Assembly (NCBI GenBank): GCA_965227335.1
Contig: CBDDFV010000001.1
Span: 806,001-870,000, forward strand
From: CBDDFV01 sp965227335
Lineage (GTDB): Bacteria; Planctomycetota; Phycisphaerae; Phycisphaerales; SM1A02
Length of the DNA: 64,000 bases
Direction of reading: 5' to 3'
Under the pieces are notes generated by a model. It searched no databases and had not been told where the DNA came from. It saw only the letters and a program-made list of their open reading frames with translations. Each line of letters begins with the position of its first letter. Position 1 is the first letter of the stretch. Shown here piece by piece: positions 1-7,276 of this stretch. Both the position numbers and the translations under genes were made by a program.

Positions 1-45
1 CCCGCTCGTCAGCCGGCCGGCGGCCTCCCTCGAGAGCGTCGTCGG

Positions 46-64
46 CCGCTGTCATTGACAGCGG
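46..64. terminator. Hairpin downstream of deoC
   Basis: CCGCTGTCA and TGACAGCGG form a near-perfect inverted repeat just beyond the deoC stop codon (deoC reads leftward). There is no clear T-tract, so a role in transcript termination or 3' end protection is only a guess. Confidence 0.35.
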
Positions 65-73
65 GGCGGCAGG

Positions 74-994
74 TCACGCCTCCGAAAAGTCATGCCCCGC
101 CATGTACCGGCCCGTCTCCTGCTTCAGGATCTGGCGAAGCAGGTCGTTGAGCAGACTCGAGGCGCCGAATCGGAAGAGATCGGGCGTCAGCCACTCCGGA
201 CCCAGCGTTTCCTGCACCATCACCAGGTAGTGCAGCGCGGGCTTCGCCGCCCGGATGCCGCCCGCCGGCTTCATGCCAATCTTCACGCCCGTCGCCCGGT
301 GGTGATCGCGGATCGCCTCCAGCATGATCAGCGTCACCGGCATCGTCGCCGCCGGCGACACCTTCCCCGTCGACGTCTTGATGAACACCGCCCCGTCCTC
401 GATCGGGCCCTGCGACGCCGCCGCCTCGATCGCCAGATCCGATGCGCGGCGGACGTTGTCGTAGGTCTCCAGCTCCCCCGTCTCCAGAATGATCTTCAGA
501 TGCGCCGACCCGCACGCCGCGCGGATCTCCCGAATCTCCGCCGCGACCTCGCCGTACCGACCCGCGAGGAACGCCCCTCGGTTGATGACCATGTCGATCT
601 CGTCGGCGCCCGCTTCAACGGCCTCCTGGACATCGCGGAGGCGGACGTCGAGCGGGAACTGTCCGCTCGGGAACGCGGTCGCCACCGACGCGATCTTCAC
701 CGATGAACCTTCCAGCGCATCCTTCGCGATCGGCACGAGGTTGGGATAGACGCAGATCGCGGCGACCGACGGCAGCGGGGGCTCGAGGTCGCCGTCGTAC
801 GGCCGGACGCCCTTGCGGCAGAGCGCCCGGACCTTCTCCGGCGAGTCCTTGCCTTCGAGGGTGGTGAGGTCGACCATCGAGATGGCGAGACGGAGCCCGG
901 CCCGCTTGGAGTCGGTCTTGATCGAGCGCGTGGTGAACGACGCCGCGCGGCGGTCGGTCATGACGGCGTCGACGGTGCGTCGGGGGCGGGTCAT
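74..994 (-). CDS. deoC: Deoxyribose-phosphate aldolase
   Basis: Class I aldolase that reversibly cleaves 2-deoxyribose-5-phosphate to glyceraldehyde-3-phosphate and acetaldehyde in deoxynucleoside catabolism. The Schiff-base lysine lies in FIKTSTGK (K206). The second active-site lysine is in GMKPAGGIR (K242), and the conserved aspartate is in EIDMVINRG (D134). At 306 residues it is longer than the ~250-residue short form because of an N-terminal extension of about 35 residues, similar to longer eukaryote-like DeoC proteins. Its start codon overlaps the stop codon of the upstream membrane gene (ATGA), so the two are probably translationally coupled. No other nucleoside-catabolism gene is nearby. 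Confidence 0.93.
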   Translation of the reverse strand: MTRPRRTVDAVMTDRRAASFTTRSIKTDSKRAGLRLAISMVDLTTLEGKDSPEKVRALCRKGVRPYDGDLEPPLPSVAAICVYPNLVPIAKDALEGSSVKIASVATAFPSGQFPLDVRLRDVQEAVEAGADEIDMVINRGAFLAGRYGEVAAEIREIRAACGSAHLKIILETGELETYDNVRRASDLAIEAAASQGPIEDGAVFIKTSTGKVSPAATMPVTLIMLEAIRDHHRATGVKIGMKPAGGIRAAKPALHYLVMVQETLGPEWLTPDLFRFGASSLLNDLLRQILKQETGRYMAGHDFSEA

Positions 995-1836
995 GATTCA
1001 AGTGTAGCGTCGGACGTCGTCGACGCCTTTGTCCACCGCATCGCCTCGTCGATCTCGCGTCCGCACTCGGGGCACGCATCGCCTTCGAGTTTGTACACCG
1101 GATACCCGCACGGACAGCGGGGCTCCTCGATTTCGACGGCGATTCGGAGACGACACGATGAGCAGTGTCCGACGCCGGTCCTGACCGTCTGCGTCGCGCC
1201 GCAGCGGGGACACGTCAGTTCGACGCGGATCTTCCCGCCCAGCGCCACCCGTTCGTCCTTGTGCTTCAGCCACTCCACGAGGGCGAGCACGGGCGTCACC
1301 ACCGTGCCGCACGCGCCGAGGATCGAGGCGACCGCGAGCGTGCGTTGGTAGAGTTCGTCCCAGTCGTCGACGAGGTCTTCGTCGATGATGAGCACCATGA
1401 CGAGGGCCGCGACCAGCCCCGCGAAGCCCAGCGTCGCCACGCGGATCACGCGGGCGTAGTGCACCCGCAGGGGCGGCAGGATCATCAGGCCCCAGTGCGT
1501 CGCCCACAGGCTGATCACGGTGCCCGCCGCGGCGCATCGCACGACGGTCTCCTCGTGGCTCCATCCGAAGACCCGCCAGATCGCGAGGAGCCACACCGCC
1601 AGTGAGGCCAGCGACATCACGATCCCCAGCCACATCAGCGGGACCGCGCGTCGCCGCTCGAGCACGATCGCACACGCGAGGCACGGCAGGCTGAACAGGC
1701 CCACGTTCAGCGACGTCAGAATGAGACGCTCGGTCTGCGATCCCAGCCCGCCGAAGATCACCGCCGCGACGCCCAGCAGGGCGGCGAGCGCCAGCGAGAT
1801 CACCATCCCCCACAGGAAAGCCGTCTTGAGCGTCAT
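991..1836 (-). CDS. Six-TM membrane protein with C-terminal zinc ribbons
   Basis: A 281-residue protein with about six hydrophobic helices (roughly residues 7-29, 41-58, 66-88, 101-121, 131-150, 168-188), followed by a soluble tail rich in CxxC knuckles (C209/C212, C225/C228, C241/C243, C255/C258). The tail should bind one or two zinc ions on the cytoplasmic side. Similar zinc-ribbon membrane proteins recur in this window (24014, 24913, 25828). No enzymatic signature is visible. It is the promoter-proximal gene of a two-gene unit with deoC (4-bp overlap). The start is ATG at 1836, with a TAGAAT -10-like hexamer ending only 6 nt upstream. Function unknown. Confidence 0.75.
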   Translation of the reverse strand: MTLKTAFLWGMVISLALAALLGVAAVIFGGLGSQTERLILTSLNVGLFSLPCLACAIVLERRRAVPLMWLGIVMSLASLAVWLLAIWRVFGWSHEETVVRCAAAGTVISLWATHWGLMILPPLRVHYARVIRVATLGFAGLVAALVMVLIIDEDLVDDWDELYQRTLAVASILGACGTVVTPVLALVEWLKHKDERVALGGKIRVELTCPRCGATQTVRTGVGHCSSCRLRIAVEIEEPRCPCGYPVYKLEGDACPECGREIDEAMRWTKASTTSDATLES

Positions 1837-1842
1837 GACCTG

Positions 1843-1848
1843 ATTCTA
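1843..1848 (-). promoter_or_regulatory. -10-like TAGAAT, 6 nt before start codon
   Basis: On the minus strand TAGAAT lies 6 nt upstream of the ATG at 1836. Transcription would then start at or within a base or two of the start codon, giving a leaderless mRNA. No clear -35 is seen. It is divergent from the moaA element at 1875. Confidence 0.4.
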
Positions 1849-1874
1849 CCGCCCGCCGCGGAAGCCGACCCGAC

Positions 1875-1880
1875 TACAAT
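1875..1880 (+). promoter_or_regulatory. -10-like TACAAT of moaA
   Basis: TACAAT ends 8 nt before the moaA ATG. The spacing leaves practically no 5' leader and there is no Shine-Dalgarno sequence, consistent with leaderless initiation. The -35 region is not recognisable. Confidence 0.45.
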
Positions 1881-1888
1881 GCGGCGAC

Positions 1889-2944
1889 ATGACCGTGATC
1901 GCACGCCCTTCCATCCCGCTGCCGCTGCTCGACGACGGACCGCAGCGTCCGTCCTTCGCGCAGGGACCGCGTGCGCTCAGCAGCGTGAAGCTCCTTCGCA
2001 TCAGCGTGACTGATCGCTGCAATCTCCGCTGCATCTACTGCATGCCGGAGGGCGGCGTCGAGTTCTCCGACAAGGATGAACTTCTCCAGCCCGGCGACTT
2101 CGAGGCGATCGCCCGCGCCGCGGTGCGGATCGGCGTCACCCACCTCAAGCTGACCGGCGGCGAACCGACCATCCGACGCGACATCGTCGATATCGCGGCG
2201 CGTCTCAAGGCGGCCGGGGCGGAGGATCTGTCGCTGACGACCAACGCGCTGCAGTTGCCGCGCCTCGCGGCGGATCTGCGGGCGGCGGGCGTCGACCGGC
2301 TCACGCTCTCGATCGACTCCCTGCGTCCTGATCGCTACACCGCCATCACGCAGGGCGGCCGGATCGAACGGTTCTGGGCCGGCGTCGAGGCGGCGGAAGC
2401 AGCCGGGTACGAACGGTTGAAGCTCAATGTGGTCGTCATCAAGGGCATGAACGATGACGAAGCGGCGGACTTCGCGGCGTTGACGCTCGACCGTCCGTGG
2501 ACGGTGCGGTTCATCGAGTACATGCCGCTCGGCGTGAGTCAGCTGGTCGGGGACGGGATCGATCCGACCGACGTGATGATCGACAACGCGGACGTGATGC
2601 GGTCGATCGCGGCGGCGCACGGCCCGCTGGCTCCGGCCGACCGCCGCGCGGAAGCGGGCGTGGGTCCGGCGGAGGTGTACCGTCTGCCCGGCGCATCGGG
2701 GAAGGTCGGTTTCATCAGCGCGATGAGCCAGCCGTTCTGCGAGACGTGCAACCGCCTGCGTCTGACCGCGACGGGGGAGCTGCGGAGTTGTCTGTTCGAC
2801 GGCGGCGAGGTGAGCGTGGTTCCGGCCCTGCGGCCGCATGCCGACGTCGATGCGATTGTGCGGGCGTTCGGCGAATGCGTCGTGCTGAAGCCGGAGACGC
2901 ACAGTTCCCGGGGAAATCGTGCGATGAGTCAGCTTGGCGGCTGA
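1889..2944 (+). CDS. moaA: GTP 3',8-cyclase (molybdenum cofactor biosynthesis)
   Basis: Radical-SAM enzyme catalysing the first step of molybdopterin synthesis, GTP to 3',8-cyclo-7,8-dihydro-GTP. The N-terminal cluster motif is CNLRCIYC (C44, C48, C51). The second, C-terminal [4Fe-4S] site uses C284, C287 and C301 (CETC...SC). LTGGEPTIRRD is the SAM-binding GGEP motif. The protein ends in the catalytically important Gly-Gly (SQLGG), so it is complete; 351 residues is slightly longer than usual because of an N-terminal extension of about 30 residues. No moaC, moaE or mog lies nearby, so the other pathway genes must be elsewhere. The start is the first ATG, directly downstream of a -10-like hexamer. 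Confidence 0.95.
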   Translation: MTVIARPSIPLPLLDDGPQRPSFAQGPRALSSVKLLRISVTDRCNLRCIYCMPEGGVEFSDKDELLQPGDFEAIARAAVRIGVTHLKLTGGEPTIRRDIVDIAARLKAAGAEDLSLTTNALQLPRLAADLRAAGVDRLTLSIDSLRPDRYTAITQGGRIERFWAGVEAAEAAGYERLKLNVVVIKGMNDDEAADFAALTLDRPWTVRFIEYMPLGVSQLVGDGIDPTDVMIDNADVMRSIAAAHGPLAPADRRAEAGVGPAEVYRLPGASGKVGFISAMSQPFCETCNRLRLTATGELRSCLFDGGEVSVVPALRPHADVDAIVRAFGECVVLKPETHSSRGNRAMSQLGG

Positions 2945-3054
2945 GCAGGCAGGTGACGACTCGTTGATCGAGGTTTGTCTTGTGATGCGGCGCATCGCGC
3001 GTGATACTGCCGGCGTAATGTGATTGTTTTCCGGGAGATGCAGGGAGGGACGAC

Positions 3055-3969
3055 ATGCGGTGTCACATGGTGATGAGACGTGCATTCATCAGCCTGGGGT
3101 TGATGATCGTCGTTGACGCAGGAGCGGATCCTTCAGTGCTGTACGGGATCGGCAACGCGACCGGCGACGGGTCGAGCAACCTGTACCGGATCGACAACTA
3201 CGCGGTCGCGCCGACTGCGGTCAATCTCGGTGAGACCGGCCTGATCTTCCTCGACATCGCGATCGATCCGTCGGACCCCACCGGGTACGGCGTCGCATCG
3301 GACGGCGGTTTCTACCGCATCGACCTGACGAACGGCGTCCCGACTCTTGTGAGCAGCTCGCCGGGCGGCAACCTCAACGCCATGGAGTGGCTGGCCTCCG
3401 GGGTCATTCTGTCCTGGGGATCGGTCAACACGAATCTCTACGAAGTGGATCCCGCGACCGGCGTGTTCACCCTGCTCTTTGACGTGGGCTTCGCGTCCGG
3501 CGGCGATCTGGCGGAAGATGTGAACGGCGACCTCTACGGCGCCACGAGCACGCAGCTCATTCGCATTGATATCGGCGCCCAATCGGCGGAGGTCATCGGC
3601 GACTTCGGTTTCGAAGACGCCTTCGGACTCGAAGTTGATGTGGACGGGGTCATGTACGTCATGCGGGGCTCGAATGGCTCGTCGGGAACGGCTGATCTCT
3701 ACACGGTGAACAAGAGCAGCGGTTCGACGACCCTCATCGGCGCCGTCGCCAATGCATCCTCGTACGGTTGCTACGGCATTGGTCTCGTCCCCGGCGTCGC
3801 GGCGTGTCCGGCTGATCTGACGAACGACGGGATCGTCAACCCCGCCGACCTCGCCGCCCTGCTCGCCGCCTGGGGACCGTGCCAGGGCTGTCCAGAAGAC
3901 CTCGACGACGACCGCATGGTCGGCGCCTCCGATCTCGCGGCGCTGCTCGCCGCGTGGGGCGAGTGCTGA
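3055..3969 (+). CDS. Secreted GC-type dockerin protein
   Basis: A 304-residue exported protein. It begins with a signal peptide (RRAFISLGLMIVVDAGA), continues with a repetitive beta-rich region (about residues 25-250: LYGIGN, LYRID, GDLYGATS, LYTVNKSS) that resembles a small beta-propeller, and ends in two dockerin-like calcium loops separated by Cys pairs (DLTNDGIVNPADLAALL and DLDDDRMVGASDLAALL, each followed by AAWG). This tail is the planctomycete GC-type dockerin. It presumably acts as a sorting or anchoring module, since no cohesin is known to partner it. The start is supported by GGGAGGG 5 nt upstream of ATG 3055. Substrate or ligand unknown. Confidence 0.8.
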   Translation: MRCHMVMRRAFISLGLMIVVDAGADPSVLYGIGNATGDGSSNLYRIDNYAVAPTAVNLGETGLIFLDIAIDPSDPTGYGVASDGGFYRIDLTNGVPTLVSSSPGGNLNAMEWLASGVILSWGSVNTNLYEVDPATGVFTLLFDVGFASGGDLAEDVNGDLYGATSTQLIRIDIGAQSAEVIGDFGFEDAFGLEVDVDGVMYVMRGSNGSSGTADLYTVNKSSGSTTLIGAVANASSYGCYGIGLVPGVAACPADLTNDGIVNPADLAALLAAWGPCQGCPEDLDDDRMVGASDLAALLAAWGEC

Positions 3970-4033
3970 GCGCCCCGACTTCGCCGACATCATCATCTGG
4001 CGGCTTCAGTTCGCCCCGCGCTTCCTCCGCCCA

Positions 4034-4068
4034 AAAACAAACCGACCCGGTGCACGACTTCCGGGTCG
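4034..4068 (-). terminator. Terminator between convergent genes
   Basis: CGACCCGG (4043-4050) and CCGGGTCG (4061-4068) pair perfectly around a 10-nt loop. Read on the minus strand the hairpin is followed by GTTTGTTTTT, a good U-tract. It therefore terminates the leftward gene ending at 4113 and may also stop the rightward dockerin gene. Confidence 0.75.
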
Positions 4069-4112
4069 ATTCGCCACGCGCGGAGACGCGCTCACGGAGT
4101 ATCTTCTGCGAT

Positions 4113-5399
4113 TCAGGCCATGCGGTTCAGGCCGAGACCCTGCGGATACGAATCGCCGAGGTGACGCAGCACATACTGCTGCTGCTCGCTGTTCAGGTTG
4201 AGGTTGTTCAGGATCTGGTGCAGATTCGTCGGCGGCTGACTGCTGAAACCGGCCCGCTCCAGACGACGCTCAATCGCGCCGACCAGACGGTCCAGCTTCG
4301 TGGTGTCCATGCCGCCGTCGGTCACCTTCGGCAGCGGACGCGCCATGTCCTCCGGACCGCTCGGGCCCGCCATCCGATCGTTCACGCCGAACGCGTCCAG
4401 CCACCGCTGACTGAACGCCGAGGCGTCGACGTCGGCGCCCTGCATCATCACGCTCTTCAGACTGTGCGTGATCGCGCCCTGCAGATCCTGACCGCTGATC
4501 ACGCCGTCCTGATCCTGGTCGACGATCTTGAAGATCGACGGGTTGCCCGCGAACTCCTTCGCGTTGATCAGGCCGTCCGTGCCGCCCGACGCCGCGATGA
4601 TCTGCTTGGCCAGACCATCGACGAGATCGGACACGGCGTCAGCGCCCGCCGGGGGCGCGGCGCCGTCCGACGGGGCCGTCGACGGGGTCTCGCCCGGGGC
4701 GCCGCCGCCCGCGAGCAGCGTCGCGAGATCCGCCGCGTCCACCGTGCCGTCGCCGTTCAGATCGAACTGGGCGTCATCGCTGCCCCACGCCGCCATCAAC
4801 TGGGCGACGCGATCGCCGTCACCGGCGGGGGGAGCGAACGAGGGCGGTCCGGTCGGTCCGTCCACGCCGCCGGACAGGAACTGCGCCAGGTCGCCCGAGC
4901 CGACCGTGCCGTCGCCGTCGAAGTCATACATCGACTCCGACTGGCCCCAGTCGCTGAGAAGGCCTTCGAGCGTGAACTGCGGCCCGCCGGTCGAGGGGGC
5001 GCCGGTGGAGAGGTCGGGGGCGACCTCGCCGGTCTCGCCGCCCTGCCAGCTCAGCAGCAGGGCCAGATCCTGAGCGTCGACGCCGCCGTCGCCGTTCAGG
5101 TCCGCGTTCGCGTTGTTCGTGCCCCAGTTCTTGAGGATGTCGTCGACCGTGATCTCCTGGCTGAATGACGGCGGAGCGGTCGGCGCGGCTTCGGCCGGAG
5201 CGGTCGAGGGCGCGACGGCCGCGGCCCGACGTGCGGCCCGGGCCGCCTCCATCGGATCGGTCGTCCCGGTGCGGGAAACAGAGGTGGGGTTGCCGGAGAC
5301 CTCAGCCGCTCCGGCGGCGTTGGCGTCCGTACGAGCCGCCGCGATCCGGGCGCGTTGCGCTTCCAGAGATGTCGCGGCGAGTTGCGGATCGATGCGCAT
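4113..5399 (-). CDS. EF-hand / dockerin-repeat protein without signal peptide
   Basis: A 428-residue protein with at least four calcium-loop repeats (DLNGDGGVDAQDLALLL, DFDGDGTVGSGDLAQFL, DLNGDGTVDAADLATLL, DQDQDGVISGQDLQGAI), separated by Pro/Gly/Ala-rich linkers. The loops match the D-x-D/N-G-D-G-x-V pattern of dockerins and EF-hands. The open frame continues upstream to 5663, but ATG at 5399 has an AGGAG 9 nt upstream and gives a polar N-terminus (MRIDPQLAATSLEAQ) with no signal peptide. It may therefore act in the cytoplasm or be exported by a route without a Sec signal, unlike its dockerin neighbours. The C-terminal 120 residues contain helical segments of unknown fold. Role unknown; calcium binding is inferred. 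Confidence 0.75.
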   Translation of the reverse strand: MRIDPQLAATSLEAQRARIAAARTDANAAGAAEVSGNPTSVSRTGTTDPMEAARAARRAAAVAPSTAPAEAAPTAPPSFSQEITVDDILKNWGTNNANADLNGDGGVDAQDLALLLSWQGGETGEVAPDLSTGAPSTGGPQFTLEGLLSDWGQSESMYDFDGDGTVGSGDLAQFLSGGVDGPTGPPSFAPPAGDGDRVAQLMAAWGSDDAQFDLNGDGTVDAADLATLLAGGGAPGETPSTAPSDGAAPPAGADAVSDLVDGLAKQIIAASGGTDGLINAKEFAGNPSIFKIVDQDQDGVISGQDLQGAITHSLKSVMMQGADVDASAFSQRWLDAFGVNDRMAGPSGPEDMARPLPKVTDGGMDTTKLDRLVGAIERRLERAGFSSQPPTNLHQILNNLNLNSEQQQYVLRHLGDSYPQGLGLNRMA

Positions 5400-5661
5400 A
5401 GTGGTGCTCCTTCCAGAACAGGACCGGTTCAGAGGGTGCAAAGCGGGCGCCCGCCCGGTCGACCCCCGAAGACCGCGATTTGCCCCGTCAGCCGGCGAAA
5501 AACGCGCGTCAGAAGGACGCAATGCGCAGAATCCGCCGCGCGTTGTTCCTGCCGGCGGCCCCGTTGCGCTACCATCAGGGAGCCGTCCGGCCGGATCGGA
5601 GCGATTCCGGCCGGGGGGCCCCTCGTCCCGCCTCTGACGACCCGTTTCGAAGGATTTCCCC

Positions 5662-6969
5662 ATGACGTTCCGTCCCGCCGCCGGCCTGCTCGCGTTTCTC
5701 GTGATGACCGTGGCCCTCGTGTCCGCCGCCGCCGCCGCCCCGATCGAGGTGAAGCCCGACGCCCGTCCCGTGTTCGATCGTCTCGCCCGGCATTACCAGT
5801 CGGTTCCCGGCGTCGCGACGACGATCGAGATGCGGGTGAAGATGACGGGTCAGATGGCGCAGGACACGACGTCGACCTTCGAGCTCCGGGCCGCGCCCCC
5901 GAACCATCTCCTGCTCACGCACACGTCGGGCGAACTGGGCATCGACATCTCGTCGACCGGCTCCGAGTACCTCGTGCACCTGCCGATGATGCACCGTTAC
6001 ACGGTGGAGCCGGCGCCGTCGACGATGACGGAGCTGGTCAAGAAGATCACGATGACCGAGGGCAGCGCGGGCGGGGCGGAGATGACGCTGCCGCTCATGT
6101 TCATGGCGGAGGACCCCGCCGCGGCGCTGGGGCTGCACTTCCGCACGTTCGAACTGCTCGGCCAGGAGCGGCTGGGCAATGAACTGATGGACCGCGTGCG
6201 TCTCGGCGGGGTGGACCTGCCGATTGATGTCTGGGTGCAGGCGGACGGCGCCCCGTGGGTCCGCCAGATCACGCCCGACTATTCGAACTTCGTCGCCCAG
6301 ATGAAGGCGCAGGGCATGGGCGACATGTCGATCGAACTGGTCGTGAAGTACAAGAACGCCGAGGCGAAGCAGATGCCGGTCGAGTCGTTCGTGTTCACGC
6401 CGCCGAAGACGTCGAAGAAGTCGGAGCGTCTGGTGGATGCGCCCGCGGCCGCCCAGGCGAACGATCCCCGCGCCCTCATCGGACACCACGCCCCCGCGAT
6501 CGAACTCGCCCGACTCAACGGGGAGTCGGTGAGCCTCGCCCAGCACCGCGGGACGGATGTCGTCGTCCTCGACTTCTGGGCGACGTGGTGCGGCCCGTGC
6601 AAGCGCGGACTGCCCGTGGTCGACCGCGTCACCCGCCAGTTCAAGGATCAGAACGTCGTCTTCTACGCGGTCAACCTCGCGGAGCCGAAGCCGCTGGTCG
6701 AGACGTTCATGAAGCAGGCGAAATGGGACTTCCCCGTCCTGCTCGACGAGAAGGGCCTCGTCGGACGCGCGTACCGCGCGGCGTCAATCCCGATGACCGT
6801 CATCATCGGCAAGGACGGCGTCGTCGAACAGATCCACGTCGGCTACAACCGCGAGATGGAGGCGGAGCTGACCGGGGAACTGACCAAGCTGCTGTCGGGC
6901 CAGTGCCTCCACGAGGGCCATCATCATCACGGGCATGACCATTCGCATGACCATGATCATGACCACTGA
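5662..6969 (+). CDS. DUF2092-thioredoxin fusion with His-rich tail
   Basis: An exported 435-residue protein. A signal peptide (residues 1-26) is followed by a beta-rich lipoprotein-carrier-like DUF2092 domain (about 30-250). A TlpA/ResA-type thioredoxin domain (270-412) has redox site WCGPC (C310/C313) and a cis-proline in IPMT (P377). The last 19 residues (417-435) contain 11 histidines interleaved with aspartates. The domain order is typical of planctomycete periplasmic thiol-disulfide oxidoreductases. The His/Asp tail looks like a metal-buffering or metal-sensing appendage and is not part of the thioredoxin fold. Transcribed alone, divergent from the EF-hand gene. Confidence 0.85.
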   Translation: MTFRPAAGLLAFLVMTVALVSAAAAAPIEVKPDARPVFDRLARHYQSVPGVATTIEMRVKMTGQMAQDTTSTFELRAAPPNHLLLTHTSGELGIDISSTGSEYLVHLPMMHRYTVEPAPSTMTELVKKITMTEGSAGGAEMTLPLMFMAEDPAAALGLHFRTFELLGQERLGNELMDRVRLGGVDLPIDVWVQADGAPWVRQITPDYSNFVAQMKAQGMGDMSIELVVKYKNAEAKQMPVESFVFTPPKTSKKSERLVDAPAAAQANDPRALIGHHAPAIELARLNGESVSLAQHRGTDVVVLDFWATWCGPCKRGLPVVDRVTRQFKDQNVVFYAVNLAEPKPLVETFMKQAKWDFPVLLDEKGLVGRAYRAASIPMTVIIGKDGVVEQIHVGYNREMEAELTGELTKLLSGQCLHEGHHHHGHDHSHDHDHDH

Positions 6970-7160
6970 TTGCTGATCAGCCGCGCGCCATGCGGCGGCG
7001 CACCGCGCGACCGTGCTGCATCCGCGCCCAGCCGCCAGCGCTCGCGCCGCGTGAGGTCAAGTTCGACCGCTGGCGAGTCGGTGGACGCGGGGGTCGGGTC
7101 GGGGTGCGGCATTCCGCTCAGATCGTAGTGCTCCGGCGGGGCTCCACTCGCCGGAAGCAT
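6957..7160 (-). CDS. Possible 67-residue hypothetical protein
   Basis: This open frame fills the 307-bp gap before dnaE and overlaps the tail of the thioredoxin gene by 13 bp convergently. From ATG 7160 it reads as a charged polypeptide (PEHYDLSGMPHPD... then LDLTRRERWRLGADAARS) whose composition resembles real protein more than a shadow frame. There is no convincing ribosome-binding site and I do not recognise the sequence. If it is not a gene, the gap holds only a TATCAT -10-like hexamer at 7226-7231 that could serve dnaE. Confidence 0.35.
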   Translation of the reverse strand: MLPASGAPPEHYDLSGMPHPDPTPASTDSPAVELDLTRRERWRLGADAARSRGAPPHGARLISNQWS

Positions 7161-7276
7161 GGCCGATCCGGGCCGATCGCCGGGGAATATCCTGTCAACT
7201 GCGCCACCCGACCAGAACCCCACCCTATCATGGCGATCCGTCAATGGAATGACCCTCCAGCCACGAGATCTCGCCC

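Noticed and set aside
4113..5663. Longer N-terminal start (5663) for the EF-hand protein
   Set aside because: Extra 88 residues are low complexity and precede an AGGAG-ATG pair at 5399 that defines a better start.
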